6,271 bases of DNA, from contig DQCH01000011.1 of assembly GCA_003545155.1 (NCBI GenBank), positions 1 through 6,271 of the forward strand, read 5' to 3'. The stretch comes from Candidatus Acetothermia bacterium (GTDB taxonomy: Bacteria; Bipolaricaulota; Bipolaricaulia; UBA7950; UBA9294). Below are positions 1 through 5,604 of this stretch, one piece after another (position 1 is the first letter of the stretch; each line of letters begins with the position of its first letter). The notes beneath the pieces are model-generated. The model saw only the letters and a program-made list of their open reading frames with translations, searched no databases and was not told where the DNA came from. The position numbers and the translations under genes are program-made.

Positions 1-480
1 TTAAAGTTACTCTACCACTGTGCTTTAAGACGCGCCGAGGCCGCAGCCCTCGACGTGCGCGATATCGACTTTGAGGCCAAGCGAATCCACATCGTTTCAG
101 GTAAGGGAGACAAAGAACGCATCGTCCCTGTCCCCCCTCACGTGTTATCTGATCTTCAATTTCTGGTTGCAGGATGGAAAGGCGGACCTGTCTTTCTCTC
201 GCAGAAGGGCATAGGTAAGGCTATCCGCAAGCAGAGGGTAAGTGAGATCATTGCCGCGGCCGGGGTGAAGGCCGGTATAACCAATCCCAACCCACATCGG
301 CAGTCGATCAACCCACACCTGTTGCGCCACTCCTTTGCCCGTCATTTCCTCGACGCTGGTGGTTCCCTGCGATCACTGAGCTATATCTTAGGGCACTCTT
401 CAATCAGCACCACCGGCGACGTGTACGGGACGCCCTCAGTGGCGTTTGTTGAAAAGGAATATAGGAAGGTGATGGGATGA
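1..480 (+). CDS. Tyrosine recombinase / site-specific integrase, catalytic C-terminal part (5' end outside window)
   Basis: The reading frame is open from the first base, so the N-terminal core-binding domain lies upstream. The visible 159 residues form a nearly complete tyrosine recombinase catalytic domain. Counting from base 1, the first catalytic Arg is R10 in ALRRAEAAALDVRDID. The beta-hairpin Lys is K35 in GKGDKERIVPVP, H106-x-x-R109 lies in HLLRHSFARHF, the second His is H132 in LGHSSISTT, and the nucleophile is Y142 in GDVYG. All family signature residues are present, so nothing visible suggests inactivation. Such enzymes cut and rejoin DNA through a 3'-phosphotyrosine intermediate; they act in chromosome dimer resolution (XerC/D) or in integration of mobile elements. 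The stop overlaps the next start as ATGA, which implies translational coupling. A chromosomal XerC/D and an element-borne integrase cannot be told apart here, although the accessory surroundings favour the latter. Confidence 0.93.
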   Translation, partial: LKLLYHCALRRAEAAALDVRDIDFEAKRIHIVSGKGDKERIVPVPPHVLSDLQFLVAGWKGGPVFLSQKGIGKAIRKQRVSEIIAAAGVKAGITNPNPHRQSINPHLLRHSFARHFLDAGGSLRSLSYILGHSSISTTGDVYGTPSVAFVEKEYRKVMG

Positions 481-1169
481 AGAAGAGAACAGTGCTAAAA
501 GTATTTCTGGTTTGGTTCTTAATTATGAGCTCGCTTACAGCTTTCCCTGTGCAGGTCTACTCAGGCTCAACAACAGACGAATTGCTAGAATTCTTAACTA
601 TACCTTTCGTCTTACTCGATAAGCTGTTCACATGGTACACGGTCCACAACGCCGTTGATTATCTAAACCCCATTACTCGGAATTTCTTCCTCAAACGAAT
701 ACATCCTTCCCACGGTGGCAAGTACACCGTAGACCAGATTTGTGATATATGGGAATACTGTTACAACAACTGGATTTATGTTTCAGATCCCTATACAGCC
801 GAATACGTAGCTCGAGCAAGTGAGACCATTCAGAACGGCTTGAGAGGAGACTGTGAGGATTTCGCAATCCTTATAGCCGCTGGAATCAAAGTGATTGGAG
901 GCGCAAGTCGCATTATCTTTGAAAGAAAAGGTAACGAGGCTCATGGTTATGCCGAAGTCTATATAGGGCGCGAATCTTCTTCGCAATGGCTCTTTGATTG
1001 TCTGGGGGGGATTTATCCTGAAGTCGAATTATTCTATATCCATCGTGCTCCCAACAACGAAATAGGCGTTAGCGATGATATATGGCTCAATTTAGACTAT
1101 ACGACCTCACATCCTGGAGGCCCGTTCATGTTCAAGAACGGAACGATCGTCGCAATTTATAATTTCTAA
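477..1169 (+). CDS. Secreted transglutaminase-like (cysteine protease fold) protein
   Basis: This 230-residue protein starts with a signal peptide: MKKR, a hydrophobic stretch at about residues 7-24, then a polar region. A transglutaminase-like core follows. The probable catalytic triad is C126 in GDCEDFA, H156 in AHGYAEVYI, and D207 in WLNLDYT, followed by SHPGG. The GDCEDFA / HGYAEVY / WLNLDYT series is typical of transglutaminase-like proteins of bacteria and archaea, which act as peptidases, amidases or crosslinkers; the substrate cannot be predicted. It is probably exported to the periplasm or cell surface. GGAAGG at 464-469, seven bases before the ATG, is a good ribosome site inside the recombinase gene, and the start overlaps that gene's stop. 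The gene is visibly AT-richer than its neighbours, which suggests separate acquisition. Its stop overlaps tail to tail with the minus-strand HTH gene. The domain call is firm; the function is unknown. Confidence 0.85.
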   Translation: MKKRTVLKVFLVWFLIMSSLTAFPVQVYSGSTTDELLEFLTIPFVLLDKLFTWYTVHNAVDYLNPITRNFFLKRIHPSHGGKYTVDQICDIWEYCYNNWIYVSDPYTAEYVARASETIQNGLRGDCEDFAILIAAGIKVIGGASRIIFERKGNEAHGYAEVYIGRESSSQWLFDCLGGIYPEVELFYIHRAPNNEIGVSDDIWLNLDYTTSHPGGPFMFKNGTIVAIYNF

Positions 1170-1533
1170 GAACGCCTGAACCACGCCCTTACCCGAGCCA
1201 GCACCCGGCGAAGCGTCCAGCGGCGATACCTCACCAGGGCGGTTTGTAGAACGCGATTCTCAGCACGAAGGTAGGCAACCTGATCTGTGAGTATCTCTGA
1301 CTTTTCTTCCAAAAGACGCGCCTTCAAGTGGCCTAAGCACCCTTCTAGACTGAGTTCTGCGTAGTTTTGCTCGATCGCGTGAAACTCACGCAGAACTCGC
1401 AAGTCCTGTTCTGAAAGGATGATCTGGTTGTGTCGGCCTCGATCAGGGTGGATCAATCCCGCGTCTGATAATAAGTGAACACGACGGTAAAACTGTGGCT
1501 GACTGCAACCTAGATCCTCAGTGTTTTTAACAT
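1166..1533 (-). CDS. MerR-like helix-turn-helix protein with coiled coil and basic tail; start interrupted by an apparent frameshift
   Basis: A TTG at 1456 would give 96 residues, but that start cuts a recognisable DNA-binding domain. The same frame stays open upstream to a stop at 1550-1552 and reads EDLGCSQPQFYRRVHLLSDA directly before GLIHPDRGRHNQIILSEQDL. That is a MerR-type HTH followed by the GLI-P-RG wing and the 'LS-QDL-LLREF' helix. No ATG, GTG or TTG occurs in frame between the stop and 1456. An ATG at 1531-1533 lies in the adjacent frame; one extra A in the A5 run (T5 at 1524-1528 on the plus strand) would give MLKNTEDLG and a 122-residue protein. The rest is a coiled coil (about residues 65-100 of the corrected protein) and an Arg-rich tail, RRWTLRRVLARVRAWFRRS. 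Its role is presumably a small DNA-binding regulator. A sequencing error, a real inactivating mutation, or programmed -1 slippage are all possible. Confidence 0.6.
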
Positions 1534-1769
1534 TGCGCGATGGAAGGTCTCAGTGGAAGCCTTCGCTTTCCCCTGGATCGAGTGTTCGAAGTTGTTACGA
1601 GATCTACCGACTAGCTGAGAACATAAACCGACCTGATCCACCGCGGCTCCTGTGTTTACTCGATGCACAAGCCGTATTTCTTCACAAAAATGACACATTT
1701 TTGCACCAGCTTCTTCACCCGGTGCGGATAAGCTGCAATTAATAAAAACGCATAAAGGGGTGGTTCAGC

Positions 1770-2588
1770 ATGAAGAAGATCATGGTTTCGATTTCGCTGG
1801 CGCTCATCTTGGGGCTTCTCGTCGTGATACCGGGAAGCACGCAGATGAAGACTTCCTCAGAAGAGGTTGGACTAAGCGACACTATGAGCCTCAGACTCTT
1901 GATCACAATCAATCGGCTGGAACTCTCGCCAACCCAGATGCAAGAGATCCATGATATCCTCGCAGGCGTCCTCAGTGAGGCGGACGCGCTCAAGACGGAT
2001 CGCGACGCGTTCGCCCAGGAGATGCTCCGCTTTAACGGAAGTGGTGAGGAGCTTGAGGCGATGATCGAGGCGTATAAGGACCAGATGAAGGACAAGGCCG
2101 CGTCGCTGCAGGAAAGCGCACAGGGGGCTCTCGATGAGATCAAGGGGATCCTCACGGTCAAGCAGGGAGAGATCCTCCGCGATAGCTTTATGCCGATGCA
2201 CGACCGAATGTGGGGAGGAAAGGCCGGCCTTACGGGGATGAGAGACAGGGGGCGCACGCAGGGTGAACAGCTCACCCCACAAGGCCGTGGTCGAATGGGA
2301 CAGCAGTTTCGTACCCAGTTTAAAGATGAGGCATCTGGCCCCATCGCAGATAGAATCCGCGAGTTCATCGACATGCATCCCGAGATGCGCGAGCAGATGG
2401 CGCAACGTTTTCGTGCTGAGGGAGGACAAGAAAGAGCGTTCGGCTCCTCTGATGAACGCCCACTGGAAATAGGAGGACAATTCGGCGTCGATCATCCTCT
2501 GTTGGCACAGCGGCTGGCCAATAAACGACTAGCCACGCTTCAACAGATCGTCGACATTCTGGAGACGAAGCTCCAGTACATCCAGTAG
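1770..2588 (+). CDS. Periplasmic Spy/CpxP-like protein with two LTxxQ-type motifs
   Basis: This 272-residue protein carries an N-terminal signal peptide (MKK, then hydrophobic residues 5-21, cleavage likely near GSTQ at 22-25). The body is strongly helical and charged. Two motifs of the LTxxQ type, LSPTQ at 52-56 and LTVKQ at 128-132, sit about 76 residues apart with helices between them. This matches the Spy/CpxP/zinc-resistance-associated family, whose members are periplasmic chaperones or envelope-stress and metal sensors. The protein is longer than the usual 150-170 residues. The extra part, about 140-235, is rich in Gly, Arg, Gln and Met with no fold I recognise, and a final helix runs from 242 to 272. 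AAGGGGTG at 1755-1762 is a suitable ribosome site seven bases before the ATG. The gene stands alone and ends just before a terminator hairpin. Family membership is likely, the exact function is not known, and the motifs are weak enough that a generic helical secreted protein remains possible. Confidence 0.72.
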   Translation: MKKIMVSISLALILGLLVVIPGSTQMKTSSEEVGLSDTMSLRLLITINRLELSPTQMQEIHDILAGVLSEADALKTDRDAFAQEMLRFNGSGEELEAMIEAYKDQMKDKAASLQESAQGALDEIKGILTVKQGEILRDSFMPMHDRMWGGKAGLTGMRDRGRTQGEQLTPQGRGRMGQQFRTQFKDEASGPIADRIREFIDMHPEMREQMAQRFRAEGGQERAFGSSDERPLEIGGQFGVDHPLLAQRLANKRLATLQQIVDILETKLQYIQ

Positions 2589-2614
2589 TAAGAAGCCTTC
2601 CGCTTCTATAGCAG

Positions 2615-2653
2615 TGGCCCGTCTCGGCGAAAGCCGTGGCGGGCCATCTCTTT
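2615..2653 (+). terminator. Hairpin terminator between convergent genes
   Basis: TGGCCCG (2615-2621) pairs with CGGGCCA (2640-2646). An inner CGGC/GCCG stem (2625-2628 with 2633-2636) is capped by a GAAA tetraloop, with a 3x3 internal loop between the two stems. TCTCTTT follows, a weak T tract on the plus strand. It lies 26 bases after the stop of the Spy-like gene and 10 bases beyond the toxin stop on the other strand, so it may serve both. Confidence 0.65.
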
Positions 2654-2662
2654 CATGTTCGT

Positions 2663-2926
2663 TTACTCGTAGTGCGTCCACATCCGAAGGATTTTTACGA
2701 CTCGTTCTTCTTCGAACACCCCGTAGATGAGGCGATGCTGGATGTTGATGCGACGGGAGTACGCCCCTGCGAGATCCCCAATCAACTTCTCGAACGCGGG
2801 AGGGGATTGCCAAGGGTCCGATTGCAGAAGATCCAGGAGCTGTTCTGCTTTGAGCTTCAATCCGGTGGCAGCCAGCTTTTGCGCGTCCTTCTGCGCCTGT
2901 TTCGTGAAGACAACTTTCCAGCTCAC
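2663..2926 (-). CDS. yoeB: YoeB-family toxin (ribosome-dependent mRNA endonuclease) of a type II toxin-antitoxin pair
   Basis: This is a RelE-fold mRNA interferase that in this family cuts mRNA in the ribosomal A site. I take the GTG at 2924-2926 as the start, giving 87 residues (MSWKVVFTKQ). It overlaps the antitoxin stop as GTGA, and with this start the active-site residues fall at E46 (FEKLIG) and R65 (INIQHRLIYGV), the same numbers as in E. coli YoeB (84 residues). The C-terminal His-Tyr pair is H85-Y86 in MWTHYE; E. coli has H83-Y84 at its very end. An upstream ATG at 2947 would add seven residues and a 25-base overlap, and is less likely. The motif AYSRRINIQHRLIY is a family hallmark. 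All key residues are intact, so the toxin is probably active when not bound by its antitoxin. It is co-transcribed with the antitoxin from the promoter near 3190. Confidence 0.93.
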   Translation of the reverse strand: MSWKVVFTKQAQKDAQKLAATGLKLKAEQLLDLLQSDPWQSPPAFEKLIGDLAGAYSRRINIQHRLIYGVFEEERVVKILRMWTHYE

Positions 2927-3165
2927 CAGTCGAGTCGATCCGAACATTCGTTAACGGGCGTGCTCAATCCTTCACGAATCGACTCGCGCATACCAGGAAT
3001 CGAAAGCAGATGCAGCGTTTCCTGAATCGACCGCCAGTCCTCTTCTGAGACAAGAACCGCGTTTGAGCGCTTGCCAGTGATCAGGACCGGCTCGTGCGAC
3101 TGTGCAACCTCATCCAGAAGTTTATACAGTCTGGACCGGGCTTCAGTTGCGTTTACCGAGGACAT
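2923..3165 (-). CDS. yefM: YefM/Phd-family antitoxin
   Basis: This 80-residue antitoxin has the usual two-part layout. The N-terminal Phd/YefM DNA-binding and dimer domain covers roughly residues 1-50 (VNATEARSRLYKLLDEV, then EPVLITGKRSNAVLVSEEDW). A helix follows (SIQETLHLLSIPGMRESIREG), and then a flexible toxin-binding tail ending in ECSDRLDW, a typical YefM C-terminus. It neutralises YoeB and, as a complex with it, represses its own promoter. ATG at 3163-3165 is preceded by GGAGGT (3171-3176 on the plus strand) with five bases between, a strong site consistent with excess antitoxin synthesis. The toxin gene follows with a GTGA overlap. Confidence 0.93.
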   Translation of the reverse strand: MSSVNATEARSRLYKLLDEVAQSHEPVLITGKRSNAVLVSEEDWRSIQETLHLLSIPGMRESIREGLSTPVNECSDRLDW

Positions 3166-3170
3166 ATTTT

Positions 3171-3212
3171 ACCTCCGTACCAGGATAATATATCGTACGC
3201 GAAACCGTACGG
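3171..3212 (-). promoter_or_regulatory. YefM-YoeB promoter and operator
   Basis: Read on the minus strand, an A/T-rich -10 region (TATATT at 3187-3192, or TATTAT at 3185-3190) lies just upstream of the antitoxin ribosome site. Two identical CGTACG palindromes, at 3194-3199 and 3206-3211, have centres exactly 12 bp apart; the second widens to CCGTACGG. A third half-site, CGTAC, lies at 3176-3180. E. coli YefM-YoeB binds two TGTACA-core palindromes with the same 12-bp spacing, so this is very probably the autoregulatory operator with a changed outer base pair. The sites occupy the stretch between -10 and a weak -35 (TTTCCG-like), so binding would block RNA polymerase. Confidence 0.72.
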
Positions 3213-3283
3213 AAAAGCAACCCCACCATACCGGAGAATCTCCCTCACAAGTAGCGGATTCAACTCCGTCGCTCCTCCCACTC

Positions 3284-3680
3284 AGCTACCGGGCAACAGC
3301 CGGGCAGAGTGAACCACCCGGGTTCCTGACCACCAACTGGATCTTGTCACAGTTTCATCAAGACCTTGAACATGCTGCACGTGCACATCGAGAGTTTGTC
3401 AGAAAAGGGCGTGGCATCAACGTGTGGAACGAGCTTCAAGGCGGAGTTCTACTAGGAACGGAACGCTTCGCGGAGAAGTTGAAACCTTTGCTCATGGGGC
3501 AGGTATCCACAAAAGAGTTTCCGAGGAAGGAACGCCTGGCAGCTCGACCGAGCCTGGCCGAGCTGTTCTCAGGGATCCAAGACAGGGCGCAATACCTACA
3601 CGATGTGCCTTACAGCCAACATCGATGCCAACACGAATCTGGGGGTCGACCATTGTAACCTCCTTGAAGGTGATGAAAGT
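3284..3680 (+). pseudogene. Remnant of a REP-associated (Y1/HUH-type) transposase, C-terminal half only
   Basis: Plus-strand codons from about 3284 read SYRATAGQSEPPGFLTTNW, then ILSQF, then REFVRKGRGINVWNEL, GGVLLGTERFAEKLKPLL and RLAARPSLAELFSGIQDRA. This order is what I know from the region after the catalytic domain in TnpA_REP-like (Y1_Tnp superfamily) proteins. Homology in this frame ends near 3590. Traces of the usual C-terminal HTH seem to continue in shifted frames (NLGVDH at about 3635-3655, then IVTSLKVMK to about 3675), which indicates indels. The HUH single-strand nuclease domain, about 130 residues, is absent, and upstream sequence merges into the toxin-antitoxin promoter. No sensible start codon or ribosome site exists. 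In intact form such enzymes move or spread short palindromic repeats; this copy cannot be active. Confidence 0.75.
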
Positions 3681-3833
3681 TCATCCAGTTGTTCTCGTCT
3701 ACTGCGCAGAGCGACCATCCTCACGGATGCGCATCATTCCACCAAACACACTGGATGAAGAAGATGACGGGGGCGGCATTTCAGAGCCGAGCAGTACCTT
3801 TACAGGCCTGCGGACCCCAGGAGCCACACCCCC
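3681..3833. other. Non-coding stretch with a long-range inverted repeat
   Basis: I see no gene here; the open frames crossing it have no family features. GACGGGGG (3766-3773) is a perfect inverted repeat of CCCCCGTC (3829-3836), enclosing 55 bases. Inside it are smaller pairings, GCAG with CTGC around 3791-3811. This could be a folded leader RNA or the remnant end of an element. No T tract follows, so it is not an ordinary terminator. Confidence 0.35.
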
Positions 3834-3856
3834 GTCAAGTAGACATTCTACTTGAC
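3834..3856. repeat. Perfect 9-bp inverted repeat overlapping a -35-like box
   Basis: GTCAAGTAG (3834-3842) and CTACTTGAC (3848-3856) are exact inverted repeats around ACATT. The right arm contains TTGAC of the TTGACA box at 3852-3857, so the dyad could be an operator covering a promoter. The same bases could form a hairpin in RNA. No T run follows on either strand, which argues against a terminator. Confidence 0.55.
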
Positions 3857-3968
3857 AGAGGCCGGCCCGTCACCTGTAAAATTCAATGGTAGACCCCGAT
3901 ATATAATGTTCTTCCTCTACAAGTCTTTCCGCACCGGTTCGGTTGTCACCCAGGGTTCGGGCTATAAT
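3852..3968 (+). promoter_or_regulatory. Candidate promoter region for the barrel gene
   Basis: A perfect TTGACA (3852-3857) is followed after 17 bases by TGTAAA (3875-3880) or after 19 by TAAAAT (3877-3882). Two further exact TATAAT boxes lie at 3902-3907 and 3963-3968, each inside the nine-base string TATAATGTT. The last one has TTGTCA (3943-3948) upstream, but with a short 14-base spacer. Which box is used cannot be decided from sequence. Start points near 3890 or 3975 would give leaders of roughly 135 or 50 bases before the GTG start. Confidence 0.4.
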
Positions 3969-4023
3969 GTTGCGGCGCGTTCAGTGATGTGGGATACTGA
4001 GTTTGCTGCGGAGGTGAAAAAGC

Positions 4024-5220
4024 GTGCAGAAAAGCGTTTGGATAACATTGTTTCTACTCTTGGCTTCGGTTCCTTCCTTCACAACCATCAGTGGGCCGAT
4101 CCGTCTGTGTGACTATCAAACACCTGAAATGGATCTACATGATATGCGGTTCTCGTTCAATTACCGGCATTTCGATGACGCGGCTAGCAACGAAGCCGAC
4201 ATCAGCTCAGGGCGTCTCGGCGTCGACTATGACCGGTTCCTCAACACGGGTACGTTGGGCCTGACGTTCGGAGGGAAGGTCGAGATTGCTCTGCAGGATT
4301 TGGTACCAACCAGCGGACTCGGGCAGGGAGCAGGCACACTTCGATCCTACATGTTCGAAGAGATGCCCCTGCTATTCATGTTCGGCGGTGCAGAGGCGTC
4401 CTTTGACATAGGCCAAGAGAAGTCCAATCTTGAGATCCGTGCAGGGGTCGGCTACGGACGTTTTTCGGACGTCACTTCTCTGGCCAAAGCACTGAAGATT
4501 CAGAAAGGACTGCTTCGCAAAGGTAAGATCAAAAAACAGCTCTCCGATGAATCGCTTCTCTTGATTGCTGACCAGATCAGCCAGCGCGCGGAGTTCACTT
4601 CGATGGACGAGCTGATGTCCGCCATCCAGACCCTCATCGAGGAGGCTTCTGGCACGGTTGTCGATCCAGCCATCGTCATGGTGGGAATGGAGTTTAACAC
4701 CCTTCAGACGCTCGTATCTAACATCGCCGACTTAGTCACAGAGGCATCCGGAGACCCTCTGGACGCCGAGGCCCTGATGATCATCCAGGAACAAATCCTC
4801 ATACAAAACGACTCGCGAAGCTGCGGTTGGGCCGTGCAGGGTGGTGTCGGATACGATTTGGTCACTCGAAAGGCGCTTCTGACGGCCTCACTGGATGCCG
4901 CGCTCGCGCCCGATCCGGCGAGTCAGATTGTCCTTCGAACCAGCTTCTCCACCCCATTTCTCTCGTTGGAGGAGAGTGTCCTTAACATCAGCACATCATA
5001 CGATTACCTGATCAAGAACGACATCTCTTTGTTCGCCAACTACACCCTGCAGGCCAAACCCGTAGAGGAACTGAGCGCCGTTACGCATTCGGTGTCTCTG
5101 GAGTTGGCCCTGCATCTGGAAGTGGGCAGCCTGGCGCTGCAAATCGCCTTGACAAAGGCGCCTAACGTCCCCACTTGGTCGACCGATGTCATGTTCTCCC
5201 TGGTCGTCGATTTGCTCTAA
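4024..5220 (+). CDS. Putative outer-membrane beta-barrel protein with a helical insert (unrecognised family)
   Basis: This 398-residue protein starts at GTG (4024), with GGAGGTGA at 4010-4017 giving a near-ideal ribosome site. A signal peptide is clear: MQKSVW, then a hydrophobic segment to about residue 18 and a likely cut near TISG. Residues 38-147 show alternating polar/hydrophobic strands with aromatic ends (MRFSFNYRHF, GRLGVDYDRF, GTLGLTFGGKVEIAL, EASFDIG, NLEIRAGVGYGRF), as in transmembrane beta hairpins. Residues about 150-262 instead look helical and charged (SLAKALKIQKGLL, SDESLLLIADQISQRAEF, SMDELMSAIQTLIEEASG). Strands resume at 266-398 (GWAVQGGVGYDLV, ALLTASLDAAL, SLFANYTLQA, VSLELALHLEV) and the last is VMFSLVVDLL. 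It ends in Leu rather than the common Phe or aromatic residue, so insertion by the BAM machinery is less certain. I recognise no named family. A secreted, non-barrel beta protein is the alternative. Confidence 0.8.
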   Translation: MQKSVWITLFLLLASVPSFTTISGPIRLCDYQTPEMDLHDMRFSFNYRHFDDAASNEADISSGRLGVDYDRFLNTGTLGLTFGGKVEIALQDLVPTSGLGQGAGTLRSYMFEEMPLLFMFGGAEASFDIGQEKSNLEIRAGVGYGRFSDVTSLAKALKIQKGLLRKGKIKKQLSDESLLLIADQISQRAEFTSMDELMSAIQTLIEEASGTVVDPAIVMVGMEFNTLQTLVSNIADLVTEASGDPLDAEALMIIQEQILIQNDSRSCGWAVQGGVGYDLVTRKALLTASLDAALAPDPASQIVLRTSFSTPFLSLEESVLNISTSYDYLIKNDISLFANYTLQAKPVEELSAVTHSVSLELALHLEVGSLALQIALTKAPNVPTWSTDVMFSLVVDLL

Positions 5221-5604
5221 TCATCCATGGGATCATGCCGTTGGATTTCGTATAGGGCTGAGGATATTGCGTTCAAGTGAAATGGCTGCTTGACGGGGTG
5301 TGACTCTTGAGTGCACTGTACCAAGAGCTTCGCGCCAGCGGCTTGAGGCGATTACCCTAAGCTGTGCGGAGAGAAACGGCCGTCCGCGCGTTTCTCATCG
5401 GATGACAGGTTGGTCTTTTACTGCGACCCTGTTTTGGAGATCTGAGGCACGAAAAAATCCCCTGCCCTGTAAACCGTCCTTCTGTTTTCCTACTTGACTG
5501 CTTTTAAACCTTCAGGAGACGGTTTTTCGTAGGCTTTCCTGAGTGCTTCGTTAAGAGTCAATACATGCCCAGCCTACCGAGAAATACGGACAGCGGTCAA
5601 GCGC
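5221..5604. other. Non-coding region with scattered inverted repeats
   Basis: No open frame here shows family features or a proper ribosome site. A perfect 8-bp hairpin is formed by GAGAAACG (5371-5378) and CGTTTCTC (5389-5396) with a 10-base G/C-rich loop. AAACCGTC (5471-5478) matches GACGGTTT (5518-5525) as an inverted repeat with a 39-base interior and ends in GGTTTTT, so it could act as a poor terminator for transcripts from the barrel gene. No clear promoter is seen. Confidence 0.4.

Noticed and set aside
1510..1698. Minus-strand open frame of 62 residues running into the HTH start region
   Set aside because: No recognisable motif. Only its internal ATG at 1533 matters, as the likely start of the HTH gene.
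1701..1732. Possible promoter (TTGCAC ... GATAAG) before the Spy-like gene
   Set aside because: The spacer is about 20 bases and both boxes are weak, so I did not list it as a feature.
1521..1742. Plus-strand open frame (GTG start, 73 residues)
   Set aside because: Composition is unlike a protein, no family resemblance, no ribosome site; it opposes the HTH region.
1739..2495. Two long minus-strand frames opposite the Spy-like gene
   Set aside because: Low-complexity Ser/Arg/Leu-rich translations typical of antisense shadows. The plus-strand gene has a signal peptide, motifs and ribosome site.
3424..3855. Plus-strand open frame of 143 residues over the transposase remnant
   Set aside because: It is a shifted frame of the fossil. 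Only the short IVTSLKVMK piece looks like leftover HTH sequence after a frameshift.
3852..4112. Plus-strand open frame of 86 residues overlapping the barrel gene start
   Set aside because: It lies over promoter-like sequence and in a different frame from the well-supported barrel gene.
5300..5497. Plus-strand 65-residue open frame
   Set aside because: No ribosome site or motif; it contains a perfect hairpin, suggesting non-coding sequence.
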